A DNA stretch of 64,000 nucleotides from Arachnopeziza araneosa (taxonomy: Eukaryota > Ascomycota > Leotiomycetes > Helotiales > Arachnopezizaceae). The stretch lies in the NCBI GenBank assembly GCA_003988855.1, contig QYAI01000014.1:241540-305539 (forward strand), read 5' to 3'. Numbering within the stretch: the first letter of the stretch is position 1; every line of letters starts with the position of its first letter. This document shows positions 1 to 11,714 of the stretch, piece by piece. A program made the position numbers and the translations under genes. Under the pieces are notes generated by a model, which saw only the letters and a program-made list of their open reading frames with translations, ran no database searches and had not been told where the DNA came from.

Positions 1-1790
1 TCACTCCCCATCCCATCAAGCATCTCAATCAGCACTGAATCGGATGCTCTCGTGCCTCCTCGCGGCGTTCCTGGCAGCGCGGCCTTTGTAGTAATCTTGC
101 GGACCCAGTTCTCTACTGCTGATGGTGCCATATTCAAGTTAGGGAATGCTAATCCTTGGCTTCCGCTTCCTTGGGATGCTGTCCGGGGGCGTTCGGTGAC
201 ACTTGAGAGCTCACTATTATTGAACCCCAACTGCGCACTTCCAGACCCGAGGACTGATGTCGAAGGTAGGGAATCAATGGCCAATGAAGGAATGTGCTTT
301 TGGGTCCAGGTATTTAGAGCGTCTTTTCCTGGTCCTGGATTTCTCACGTTCTTGCCCAGCGTACCGACACCACCAGGTCCTCGGAGCCAGCCCAGGCGAT
401 CTGCTGCTTCACCTACACTTTCTCGGCGTGGTCGATCTGGGGGCTCAATTAGCAGTGCGGGAGAGAAATAGCTCTCAATAGATGTGATTTGTTTCGGTCT
501 GGGCCCAAGGTTGCTAGTCTTTCGCGAAGGCGTGCTCGCGGTACTGCTACCTGGGCCATTTGATGTAGAGGGTAGTGCTGGTGAAAATTCTGTGGATACG
601 CGAGGGGTTGAAACTGTTGATAGCGTAGCTAGACTCTTTCTCCGTCTCGGTGGGAAGTATTTTAGAGTTTTCCTCGGAATGCGAACAATTTCAACTGGTT
701 TCGAACTCGGCGATGTGTCGATTAATACCCATCTTATATGTATATATGCATTCTCATTATCTTCGGGAAGCTCTGCAGACCTCCCATTGGAAATTGGGCC
801 CCATGCACCGCCATTCGGAAACGGCGATTCTTCTAACCCTGGAGTTGGTGCAAGGAGGTCAATTCCTTGGGGAGAAACTGGAGATGGTGCTTCGCAAGGG
901 CGTCCCTTGACCACGCAAGCGTCGATCGGTAGGTAGACTGTTTTGCGAATCTGTATTGAGTCTCCCCCCCAGAAGCGATTCGCCTTTTTGAACACGTCCA
1001 TCTGGCAGTTGTATCTTAGCACTACACCTTGAATTGTATCGTTTGGTTGGACATGATGTATATAAACCAATGCATAATCATCCTCGTGGTTACTCTTGGG
1101 CCGCTGTTCCTCTGTCGATGTTCGTCTCTTGTAATTCCCATTCGTATCTAATGTGCTCGTTTCCTCATCTCTTCCTTCCAGTAGCCTCGCTCTCCTCCTT
1201 GCTTTTACCTCCTCCTCTCGAGCTTCCGTACTCCCGGTCCCAATTCTGTGATCTTTCTTCTTTGGAAGCCCGGTATCAGGCCCCCACTCACTTGGCACCT
1301 TCGATCTGGTAAACCACCCCTCTTTCTTCGCTGGCATCTTCCCCAGGCTCCGTCCATCACCAGCATTTTCTTCCGGTGCCCCTCCCAGCATAGAGAATGC
1401 CATCTCTTGAAACGCATTGAAGCGACTGCTCGCCCATGTCCCATCCCACCCTAATCCAGGTAGGCTCACTGGGCTCTGGGGAAGAGCAAGCAAGCCTGTG
1501 CCAGACCGGCCTTGAATCCCATTACTGCCAGTTCCTCGACTCACACTCCGGCTGGGATGTCGTGCAGGTATAGGACTAACAGCTCTGCTACCTCCCGGAG
1601 AACTTGTTGCGCTGGTTTTGACTAGCTCCTGTTCTTGCTTCGTGGAGTCGAGTCTCTTGTTCCTTGGCCTGATGCCACTATTCGAGCTCCCTGCGGAGCT
1701 TTCGTGGAGATGATGATTTCGGGATCGACTCCGAGGGATCGCATCATCATTCAAAGGAGTACTGGAGCGCGAGGAGGAAATAGGTATCAT
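1..1790 (-). CDS. LysM-domain protein (C-terminus beyond window)
   Basis: An open frame runs on the minus strand from an ATG at 1790 to the window edge, at least 596 residues with no stop, so the 3' end is missing. The first ~230 residues are Ser/Arg/Pro-rich low complexity. At about residues 235-290 comes a LysM-like module starting YALVYIHHVQPNDTIQGVV, with a conserved N and a late YLPIDAC. The rest is low complexity again, including GWLRGPGGVGT. No signal peptide is visible, so this resembles the intracellular fungal LysM proteins rather than secreted chitin-binding effectors. That is inference. The start is uncertain: an in-frame ATG at 1868 is followed four codons later by TGA (1854-1856), and the codons after that stop still look protein-like. 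Function unknown beyond possible glycan or protein binding. Confidence 0.75.
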   Translation of the reverse strand, partial: MIPISSSRSSTPLNDDAIPRSRSRNHHLHESSAGSSNSGIRPRNKRLDSTKQEQELVKTSATSSPGGSRAVSPIPARHPSRSVSRGTGSNGIQGRSGTGLLALPQSPVSLPGLGWDGTWASSRFNAFQEMAFSMLGGAPEENAGDGRSLGKMPAKKEGWFTRSKVPSEWGPDTGLPKKKDHRIGTGSTEAREEEVKARRRARLLEGRDEETSTLDTNGNYKRRTSTEEQRPKSNHEDDYALVYIHHVQPNDTIQGVVLRYNCQMDVFKKANRFWGGDSIQIRKTVYLPIDACVVKGRPCEAPSPVSPQGIDLLAPTPGLEESPFPNGGAWGPISNGRSAELPEDNENAYIHIRWVLIDTSPSSKPVEIVRIPRKTLKYFPPRRRKSLATLSTVSTPRVSTEFSPALPSTSNGPGSSTASTPSRKTSNLGPRPKQITSIESYFSPALLIEPPDRPRRESVGEAADRLGWLRGPGGVGTLGKNVRNPGPGKDALNTWTQKHIPSLAIDSLPSTSVLGSGSAQLGFNNSELSSVTERPRTASQGSGSQGLAFPNLNMAPSAVENWVRKITTKAALPGTPRGGTRASDSVLIEMLDGMGS

Positions 1791-2374
1791 GATGGTTGAT
1801 TCCGAGGGGACCAGTGTCCGCTGGGCGGATGGAGTTGCATGAGCGCTGCCGGTTCACGGTGACAGCATTGGACTAGCAGTATTCGCTTTATTTTCGGATG
1901 ACTTGTTGCGTCGATTATATTGCTGATACACAGAGAAAGTCAGAGGTAGTGGTGGCCATCTGCGTGCTGCAACGGTGGCTTCCTTCGTCATTAGTGGCTG
2001 AATGCCTTGGGCTTGACATGGGGAATGCATGTTTTAGGCTTGTAATAGCAAGACAAATTAAGACGCTAAGTTGTTTCAATGTCAACCAACTTTTATTATT
2101 CATGGCCAGCTCTTCCCCTTTACACGGCACTTTTGGTGCTTGCAATAACTACTGGTACAGATGAGTCGATATCACTCATAGCTTGTGTGCCGCTCTCTAA
2201 GCCAAGTAATTGCCTGGCGCCAATTCCCCGTTTGCCCACCATGTAATTAAACCCAGAAAGTCCCATCTCATGTAAGTGAGATATCCGAATTCATACCGGT
2301 CAAGTCGCCATTGAGTCCAAAAAATTGGAACCTGATGTTTTGTTAATAAACGTGCTCCAAAATTTGTGAGTGAT
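1791..2374. other. Intergenic, promoter side of LysM gene and 3' flank of CTF1
   Basis: About 580 bases between the LysM start and the CTF1 stop. Short frames on both strands show no family resemblance. I see no RNA gene or repeat. Confidence 0.5.
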
Positions 2375-5300
2375 TCACCAATCTTCTACATTCATAGTCA
2401 TCGGCACTGCTGGGGCTTGACCAGAAGTATTGCTCATAGTATCACTTGGACTATGTCCCTGAACATCCTGTAAGCTGGGTTCAAACCCACCTGGCCACAT
2501 AGTCGACTGTCCTTGAAATCCAGGAGGCTGAAGCATTCCACCTTGAGGGGGACTACCACTCGCTCCACTCTGTGAGCCTCGAATTCGTTGAGGATACTGA
2601 GATCCCTGGTTGTTGCTCATTTGTTGCATATTCATGTTGGCCATCAGGCTCGGGTCAAGATTTTGATTAGATTGTGGCGGTGAAAACTGAACATTCTGCA
2701 TGCTCGTCGAACCCTCTGGAAATAGCTGATCCGGTTGAAAATTCTCCCATAGGGATTGAGATATATTGGGAGAATTCCGCGTGACTAAGTATAGATCTGG
2801 TGGTGTAGTAGGTACTGAGAATGACGGATTGAAAGGGGTTGCCGGTCGTGTCTGTGGGCGAGAAGTACTACCGCCCATAAAAGTGTCGGGATTCTGTCTC
2901 GCATTCGGCGAAGTAACAGGCGGTGCTGCCATAGAGGCAAGTCCATGGCCCATCTCTCGCCCTGGAGTATGACTTGGAGTTTGAGGTCGAGATCGTTCAT
3001 AGGACTCCTGAGGTGCTGGTTGATTGACACTAAAGTCGAGAGCCATATCGTCATACTTTCTCTTCCCATTATCCTCTCTTTTAACTTGATTGGCTTGAGT
3101 TTGTTGATTTGCTTGATTAATACCTTGGCTAATACTCTGCGCCAGCTTCTTGTGACGCTTTCCGGCCGCCTTCTGCAGTCGCTCTTCAAGAACTTTATTA
3201 CCCAGGATAGACTCGAAGAGTGTGTACACCATCTTGGCGACCAGCCACACTCTGGAAACATCCTTTAGAGCATTCATACATACTCTGATTCGTTCTTGAG
3301 TAGCTTGAACGATAGAAGGAACCGATGACCGCATCTGGTAGACGTGCATGATAAGTGCCGAGAACAAGCTATAAACAACAAAAGCTGGACAGTAGCGGAG
3401 TTCATTGTGGGCTTCAAGATTCTCGATGATCGACGTGATCATCGCGGCTGCTTGAAATGCAATATTTCTCGATGGATAAGAGTTATCTTCAACATAGCTT
3501 CCTCCTCGGCTACTCGAAGCAGGAGGCATATGTGCTCGATGCAACAGGCAGAGAGTGGTGTAATAGTTTGAGTGTAGAAGAGCAGCCCAAAAGTGATGTC
3601 TTGGTGCTTCCCAATATATCTCCTTGGGACAATTCTGAAGCCAGTCAGCTAGAGCCATGTCACTATGAGTTAGATCAATCGCATTTTGGCGGCGAGCTTT
3701 CGATGCAACAGAATACTGCTGAGAGAGCACCAGACCCATGATCTCGCAAAGCTTCACGTATTGAAGGAAGAACTGGACATGTAGCGGGTCTGGCGGGAAT
3801 TCAGGCTCTTGATCGCCGTCTTCCTCGACAAAATCATCCTCGCAAACCATCTCAACATCAGAATCATCAGTATTAATATGGACTGGGCGGCCAAGTGCAA
3901 CGGCAACGGATCGATCTCGTGTAAATAGTGTCCACCAGATTCGCTTCCAAAGTCTCTTATCTGCCTGGCTAAGCTGGGAACCCTCTACACTTCGATGCAT
4001 CCCAGAGCCTTGGGCCACAATCGTAGCCACTCGACTCCAATAAAATACATTTTTGGTTACGTCTTCCGGGCCTTCCCAGTACCAGCCCATCAAAATCAAG
4101 GCCTGAACAATGGTAACTCGATCGTCCTCATAATTCGCATCGTAGAGAGCTTTTGCGCGCTTGTAGAAAGTCAACGCTGCTGGTGTTGTTGATCCATTAG
4201 CATCCATGAGCTGGGGGTTTGTACAAACTCTCGAGCCGGCCAACAAGATGGCCTGGAGCAGTAGGAGAGAAGGAGGATTCTTTGAGTCTCGGTATTGCCT
4301 CATAAATCGATTTCTGTTGATAACAGGAACAATAGGAGCCACCCATTTGAAATATGCGTCTACCAGTTCATCGCATAGGGCTCGTGGAGGGAGGAGGAAC
4401 GCGCCTCTTTGATGAAGGATTTCTATTTCGACATTGTCCAGTTCCGTTAGTCTCGCTCTGGATCCTCTCACATTTTCAGGTAATGGGTAGTGAACGACGT
4501 CGGCGGTTCCATGCCTATCATGAACTAGGAGAGTCAAGTTCGAAGATTCTCCCAGATATGCGACCCTTCCAGCCTCCTTAATGGGTGCTCTGGTAAACTT
4601 CGGCTTCATGAACTGCACATATGTCCCATCATCTTCCGACCGCTGCCTGTATTGGGCTTCTGTGAGTGAGGTGGCCGGCGTTCCATCTTGGCTATTATAG
4701 ACGCTGTTGCTTCGTCCGGTTCCAGGAGAGTCATTTCTTGGGGATCGTTCGTCTACACCTTCTCCGCGATCGCTATTCTCGTCAGCTCGTCCTAGGCCAC
4801 GTGGTTGCAGCGTGCTCGCAATACCTATCAGAATCCTTGGTCTTTCCAGTTGCAGTCTTCTTTCTCTTCGGTGTTGGGATCTTGCATTCTATAGAGAATG
4901 CTACACAGTTGGTGCATGGTACGCCCAGACTTGCGGCGTCGCATCGCACCTATCGTGCGTCAATTGAACATCCTATATGTGCTCAATTTTACCAGGAAAA
5001 GAATGTGATTACCTTTCGGGCATGGCATGTCTGTTTGAGGGCTGATTAGCAATTGTCCCATATTTCTTCTTGCACTGTCATGATCCCTCGGTGCCTCGGC
5101 TCACGCCCAAGGCCCACGCAAAATGAATGTCGATATAAGAAGATGGATCACCTACCTCGCACGCACGACTCGCTCGTTGTCTTCCCTCAAAATGTCAGTT
5201 AAATCCTACGGCGCTGCAAACCATGGGCAAAACCGAGTACAAACCTGCGGAATGACGGGTGGCCTGGTGTCTGGTTGTTGGGCATGGGATTGGATCCTTG

Positions 5301-5384
5301 CGGTGCATTCGCATTCGCGGGCGCTGGAGCTGAAGGAGCAGCGTAGCCATTGGAGGGCGCTGTAGACTCCATGGCCATTTCCAT
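2375..5384 (-). CDS. CTF1: Zn2Cys6 transcription factor, cutinase transcription factor 1 / FarA-FarB family
   Basis: Five exons on the minus strand: 5384-5245, 5180-5156, 5030-5013, 4949-4825, 4772-2375, giving 901 residues with frame kept throughout. The N-terminal ~45 residues are Ala/Pro/Asn-rich. The zinc cluster follows (RACETCHARKVRCD, then CTNCVAFSIEC), with cysteines at residues 54, 57, 64, 73, 76 and 83, and then a basic PKRKK tail. A fungal-specific transcription factor domain lies in the middle (for example YWSRVATIVAQGSGMHRS and LWKRIWWTLFTRDR). The C-terminal third is Gln/Asn/Pro/Ser-rich and could be an activation region. Family members in Fusarium and Aspergillus respond to fatty acids or cutin monomers and switch on cutinase, peroxisomal and beta-oxidation genes. 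I infer the same nuclear role here but cannot separate the FarA from the FarB paralogue. Exons 2 and 3 are only 25 and 18 nt. Confidence 0.92.
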
Positions 5385-6005
5385 GCTGTTTCACGACCGA
5401 GAGGATATTGAGGGCGGATGCAGTGCAAAGTTGAGGACGAGCGAGTGCTCGTGCCGGTGCTGGTGCTGGTGCTTGAGCTGGTGGACCTTGCTTGGTGTGG
5501 TGTCGAAGTCAGTATCGTCGTGGTAGGGGGAGCCCCGGCTTAGCCGAGTTGTTGGTGGTAACGAAAGACCTCTTGCGGACCATGGGAGAGCTTGAGATCC
5601 ACGTTTATCACATCTGAAGGCCCATCATACACGCGCTTGGAAGAGGGGGAAAGGACCTATCCTGCGCTGCACATTATCCCATGTCACTGAAAAGCACGCC
5701 CATTGAAAACAGAGTACGGAGAAACCACAGATGCATAAATGACAAAGAACATATCACATTAGAAAGCAGCCTCTTTTTCGACCTCAGTCTCTTCCTCATT
5801 CCTTGTCTTCCAATGACTTAATAGCCAGAAGCTCCTAGCCTCGGCTTATTTGAGATGGAGGGGGATTTGGGGTCCCTAGAAGCACATGATAGTATACCTG
5901 CCCACCAACTTTATTTTGCCTTCCTTACCTCGTCCACGAAGCGTGAACTGCTGCTTCTCAACAGAATGGCTGGGATGGCCTCTCCGATTCAATCCTATTA
6001 CCATC
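5385..6005. other. Intergenic, CTF1 promoter and MCD4 3' flank
   Basis: About 620 bases. It includes a GGTGCT-rich stretch near 5450-5480 and Pu/Py-biased sequence that could be the CTF1 leader. No coding sequence or RNA gene recognised. Confidence 0.45.
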
Positions 6006-9000
6006 CTATGTACCCGGCCTGTCTCCCTCAATTATACCTTCCCGCACCACCCCACCCATTTCCTTCTCCTTCAACACCCGCGTCGAACCATCTTCGACTT
6101 CGACTCCTGCAATAAACATTTCACTCACACCCTCTAGACTCGCCACAAACATGCAAAGTAAGCTTGCGATGCAGAAGTGACTAATCGTTGACCCAATCTC
6201 TAACCATGATCCCTCATCTTTCACTACCCAGAAAAAGTGCAGTGTCAGAAAGTCACTAATAGCCATGACAACCATAAAAAGTGCGGATGGTGCAACTCCT
6301 AATCTTCTGTTAAGGATCCCGAGATTGGCGGAGATGAGAGCGAATGGAATCATTAATTTAAGAATGAGTAACGCTCCTTGCGAGAAAGGGTCAAAGATTG
6401 GAATTAGTCTGTAGACAGAATCCAAGCTGAAGGCCGAAATCGAGGCTACATTCCCGGTACTAAAAAAGGCCGATTGAAGCAACGTCAAAAAGAATAGTGA
6501 GACCCGCATATCTCTTAGACCGAGAGATCGAAAAGACGAGGAGAGGAGAGAGGCTGATCCCGCGACAGCTCCATTGGCGGTAGATTTAGATATCGTATAT
6601 ATGTAGGCACTATGCTCCAGTCGAACCCACGTGATGAGGGTAATACAGAATCCAACGTAGAATAGCCCTTCATAGGATATCGTAAGTATAACGAAAATCG
6701 GAGAAAACGTCAAGAAGATGACCATTAGTCGATGTAAGTAGTGGTTGTTGGGCTGCACACGATGAACAAATGGCATTATAAGAGGAAGTACTACTATGTT
6801 TAGCAGACGTTAGAGTGTCAAAGAGTAACGTATTTCATACCTAATACAATCCATCCAATTATCTGGTTCCCACGCGGAAGTCCCAGCTTAGCCTGCAGAG
6901 ATAGAGCGCTGGATCTTGTAACAATAGTAGCAAGGACGATGAAGCCAATCTAAGGAAATCAGACACACATTGACACACTGCCAGCCAACACATACCTGCA
7001 CTCCGACCAATGACCTTGATAAATTATTATCAGTTAGTGGGGATGAGTCGCTAGTGGACTTTGAGTCTCCAAGGAGTTTCTTCTCAAATGTTAAATATGC
7101 GATCCCGATAAGTGTCATCGAAATTCCGCCGGACATGCTAATCCAGATATGTTAGTCAGTATGGATCCTCTATGAAAGTTAGTTCTACTTACACAAGAGT
7201 CAAATTTTCGACTTTCATTGCAGGAAGTAGTGTGAATGAACTCATGGCCATACAAGACACGACCCAGGAACCAACAAGCCCTGTATTTGCTCGGAGGAAT
7301 GCAGTGCCATAGAAAGCTGGCCAAAATATTGCAGCACAGAACAATACAGAAAATACTTCTCTATGGGTGTATCCCAATGCCTGGTACCAGTCAGCACTGA
7401 ATAGAGATATAAATATAAGCTAACTTACGAGGGCTTCGATCAAACATAAGGCAACGAATATCTTCAGTATTAGTACAACAGAGCTTCCAGCAGTTTTGAT
7501 GTGACCTAATAAAGCTCTTCGTCCTTCAGCTAGCGCTTTACGTCTGGCATAAACTTCCTCCCAGAAGCCGACTGGGAAGATAGCGTATGCGTAGTACGTA
7601 AGAGGTGACTTTGATACAATAAAAGACGCATAAAGCGTTATAAGAATTGAGGAAAAGAATAAGACACCGAAAGCAGTCCTTGATGTTTCTGTTTTTCCAT
7701 GAAGGACATGCAGATCAATCACTGTTGTGAGAGCAAATGCAATCCAACCAAGATATCCAATGGTAACCAATGCTCGAAGAAATAACCAGTCGTACGTTTG
7801 GAGATACCGCAGCCCATCAAGACCAACTTTCACAAGCGCTGCAGTTTCTTGAATCGCTAAGTCATGATTTCCTGCATCAATATGGGCACGAATTTGGGCG
7901 AATCGATGGTCTGCAGAATGGACCTCATCGCCTAGAGCCTTGAATGGACGATAGCGCAACTCGGTAGCCTTTTTCTGTTCCTCTTTCACACGATACATGT
8001 CAAGTACTCCTCTTGCATTAGCTAAGAATGCCTCAGCCTTGGCAGCGATGTCACCGGAAAGGTATTCGAGAGGTAATTCTCCAACGGAGTTAACAGGAAA
8101 CTCCAATCCGACTAGATATGCCATCAAGGCGGCAACATCGGCTTGAGCAACATCGTGTCTCTGCACATGGTCTAGTCCCCAGTCAGAAGAAAGCTCGTCA
8201 TGACCCGGTGCGACTGCGGCAGGAGTCAAAACTGGCTTAGCCACTCCAGAGCCCCATGCAATGAGAGGCGTGCGAGTATTGTCAGGATGCCCATCACCAT
8301 GGCTTCCCCAATCGCTCATTCCGTGATCTGCAGTAAATACAAAGGCGGTCTTGTCATCATTGTAAAACTCCTCGATAACGTTGCTCATCTCCTTAATCCC
8401 CGCATCCACAACCTTTATGTTGTTCAGATACTCTTTCGAGTATGGTCTGTAAGCATGACCATTTGTGTCTAGTCCGAGCAAGTGAAGGAAAAACACTGAC
8501 TTGTCTTGTCTCAACATAGCATCAAGAGTTGTATTTGTGGCTGCTGCAGCAAAAAGAGCTTTAACTCTATCAAACACCCATATATCTAAATGGACCGCGT
8601 CCTGAGAAAAATCTTCTTCTTCTGCAGTGTATGTGAAAGCATCTACACGGCCTGGAACAGCGCCCAACTGGAACATTGGCAGGATATCCGGACTTCCCCA
8701 GCTCCATGTATGCCTGCTTCTGTTGAAAACACTGTCGAAGTTGACCGGGTTTAATTTCCAACCGGTCGTTACCGCAGATACATCTTCGTAGAGACCTGCA
8801 ATAAGCGCAACATGACCAGGTCTAGATTCTGTAGGTACTCGAGTATGCGAAACACCAAAGGTTCCATGTTCAAGGACGCGTGAACGGAGAAATGGAGCAA
8901 GAGGCCGAGGATTTAGATCCGCTTCATCCTTGGGATACGGTTCGGGGAATGATTGAAATGCTTTATCCGCTCGGAGACCATCACCTGCACCACAAGATGA

Positions 9001-9220
9001 TCAGCTATTGAGATATCATTGTACAGCGAATGGTTTTTTTACCGACAAAAAGAACAAGGCGCTTCGCAGGAGCTTCAACGCCTTCAGGCCGTTCCACCTC
9101 AAATTCGCGCATGCCCGAGACGATGGGACTAACAAAATATATATCAAAAATCGAATAGATATAAACCAAGTGAAAAGCCAGTGCAATGGCTAGGAAGCCG
9201 AAGCGGTTGACTCGAGCCAT
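6006..9220 (-). CDS. MCD4: GPI ethanolamine phosphate transferase 1
   Basis: Six exons on the minus strand: 9220-9043, 8984-7429, 7380-7193, 7137-6996, 6949-6841, 6793-6006, giving 986 residues, normal for the family. Residues ~5-27 form a signal-anchor segment. A large luminal alkaline-phosphatase-like domain follows, starting FVGDGLRADKAF (metal-binding Asp and nucleophile region) and containing FTADHGMSDWGSHGDGH with the conserved Asp/His ligands. The C-terminal half is polytopic (many hydrophobic segments from YDWLFLRALVTIGYLGW on). The enzyme adds phosphoethanolamine from phosphatidylethanolamine to the first mannose of the GPI precursor in the ER membrane, and is essential in yeast. All catalytic motifs I looked for are present and every splice junction keeps frame. 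The neighbours have no clear functional link. Confidence 0.96.
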
Positions 9221-9730
9221 ATGGTAGAGGAATCCAGATTCGATAGATCGTAATCAAATGGGTTTTCGTGAGAAATTTCTCCTGTCGGTCATCTACAATT
9301 AGTTTAAAGGAGTGGCGCGTCCAGTATATGGACAAGACATAAGTGAAGTGTGCGTGAATAACACGTCTCTTTCTCGAACTCGTTGGTATTTACTTGGATT
9401 TTTTTTCGACCAATATCTTTAGCACAATGCAGAACAGCCGGCTATTCCTCGGCCGAAAATGGCACGCAACTTCAAAAGCTTATTGAGGAAACTCTTCAAT
9501 ACTCTAGGTCATAAATTACATTTAAATTGCCTGTATCTCACATAAAGGGAGTGTTGGCGCAATTTGGAGTTTCATTACTCTGACATTTTCGCACCAGATA
9601 AGCTTACGAGCTCTTAGAAACAACGGCTACACAAAAGTATAATACCGTTTTTCACGGCTGCAAAAGAACTGACATTAGAGACTCCTTTAATTCCTAATGC
9701 TGAACCATCAAAAAGCCATAAATCTGGACT
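9221..9730. other. Intergenic, MCD4 promoter and CSM1 3' flank
   Basis: About 510 AT-rich bases between two minus-strand genes. No open frame with family resemblance and no repeat seen. Confidence 0.45.
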
Positions 9731-11353
9731 TCATGCCCCGATCGGCTTCTCTGTTAAAGCTTTTACAACTCTTGCATAGAATTTTGCAGCATGAGGTCTT
9801 GGGAATGTAATCTCATCCACTAGATAGTCAGGAAGCAATTCCATCAACCCCTTGTCTCTGCTCGAGTCTAGCTGAGGAGTGTAGCTGCATTGCACATCGT
9901 CATAGCTTTCAGCTGACTTCTCATTACCAGCCGCCAATTTAAAATGAAGGGCTAGATTTGTCAGTCGTTTATATAGATCACAGAAAGGTAGACCTACTGC
10001 CATTACGACCCGTTTGGATGCAGTCAAAGATATCCTCATCTGTCTCTCGCTTGACGCTCCGAACAATTAGGCCAGTGAGATCACTGTACAGATCCTCTTT
10101 TAGTTGAGCAGCTTGGGCAGCTTCTACCGTCCCAATTATTCGAGTACTCCCAAGAGCCTTGATAACACTTCCCGGTACCTTTAAGCTGGTGCTTTCAACC
10201 GAAGCAGCTGCTTGTCGATTGGCCGCTAATTTTGCTGAAAGCGCCTTATTTTCCGACTGAGCTTCTGTCAGTGTAACTTGTAACTGGTCTATTTGAGCTC
10301 GAAGAGCGGCATTTTCCGCGATCTGAGAATCAAGCTTTTTCCTTACTGCTCGAGAATCTTTCGCTATTATAGTTTGCTTTGCAACATCTGCTTTGAGTGC
10401 CGCAATAAGATCATTCGAAACTTAATTTTGTTAGTTTTCGAAAAGTAGCATCGTGACTAGAGCTTACTCTTCGACTTTTCTTCGCTTTGCTTTCTGAGTC
10501 TTTCGAAATTTCTCTCGGCTTCTTTCAACCCAATTTCTCTCAGATCTTGATATTTCAAGTGTAGATTTTCGTACTTCTTCGTAATCTCTCCTAGTTTCCG
10601 CCTGAGCGCTGGGTCATTTCTCTCCGTGTCCGACGCACTACCTGCTCGACGCCGCTGTGCAGAATGTTGACGTGATCTTGAGTTAGAGCTCTGACGAACA
10701 GCACTCAGGGCAATCTTTGTGATAGTCTCTTCAACCTCGTCAACCTCTTCATGGGCCTCATCGTCAATATCTTCCGGAACCTGGGTCTCCAAAATAATCT
10801 TCTCTGGTGATGGATCTCGAGGCACTTCCTTCTTAGTCTGCCGACTCTTCTTTCGCTGAAGCTTGGGTTTTGCTTGTGTTTCCATATCAATACTATTGGT
10901 CGTGGATGGCATTTCTTTTAGCACCTTTTGGTTCAAAGAAACCTCGGCCTTTGCATCTTTTGCTTTCCGCCCTCTGGCTACCGGAACAGGCTCCTCAACG
11001 TTGACGTCTTCCATCACCGCATCCTCGTTCTGATCAAAATCATCCACTTCCTCTGTTTCACTTGCGTATTGATGATTCGTTTTGTCGGACAAGGGTGCTC
11101 TTTTTTTCGTTAACTCTCCATTATCCTTCGTCTTTGATTTTGCAGTCAACCGCCCGCTAGATCGACGCGCTGTAGTCTTTGCTTTTGAGACCTTGGCAGG
11201 CAAAGCTTTAGGTCTTCCACGAGCTTTCTTTGCAGGAGCTGTACTTTCCATTACAAAATCGGGCGAAGGCATCTCATCAATGAATTTGATATCATCAGAG
11301 TCCGAATCTACCAACGCTGATAGTATTAGGCGGCTTTTCTTAACCTTCGACAT
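9731..11353 (-). CDS. CSM1: Monopolin complex subunit Csm1/Pcs1 (chromosome segregation)
   Basis: Three exons on the minus strand: 11353-10468, 10420-9998, 9951-9731, giving 509 residues. The N-terminal half is charged and low complexity, with AT-hook-like RGRPKALP and several basic patches. From about residue 255 a long heptad-rich coiled coil follows (DPALRRKLGEITKKYENLH onward). The C-terminal globular domain starts near LYSDLTGLIVRSVKRE and ends near FPRPHAAKFYARVVKAL, which is the Csm1/Pcs1 signature order. Csm1 forms V-shaped dimers with Lrs4 (Mde4 in fission yeast). It crosslinks kinetochore parts in meiosis I, or prevents merotely in mitosis, and also acts at rDNA. Fungal members vary strongly outside the C-terminal domain. 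It faces MSP1 head to head with ~360 bp between the starts. Confidence 0.87.
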
Positions 11354-11714
11354 AGAATATTAAGCTTCCCAAGATCGGAACGCGTCAAAAATTGGCCTCT
11401 GGGTGAATCCTAGCTAACGCAACGCTGATGAAATAATACCGAGTGTGTAAAGTAATCCGGAAATCAAGCGACAAAATATCAGCACTCAATTGTATCTTAA
11501 AGTTTCGTGAAAGTCGAGTTGTGGTTGCAAAATTGGTGAGGAGCAACTAGGAGATAAGAAGGTAAACAAAGCTAATCTGATTGTCGCGAGGCAGCCAAGA
11601 CCGACAGCCCTGTTGACGCCACATCACCCAGCCACATCAATGTCGCAAGCCCATCGTCTATGAAAATCGAGTTGGTCTCAGTCTTCAAGCCAAGTGAAAA
11701 TACGAACCACGCCC
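11354..11714. promoter_or_regulatory. Divergent promoter between CSM1 and MSP1
   Basis: 361 bases separate two start codons that point away from each other, so both promoters must lie here. I see no clear TATA box. The short frame starting with the ATG at 11659 (about 23 codons, ending inside the MSP1 first exon region) could act as an upstream ORF for MSP1. Confidence 0.5.
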
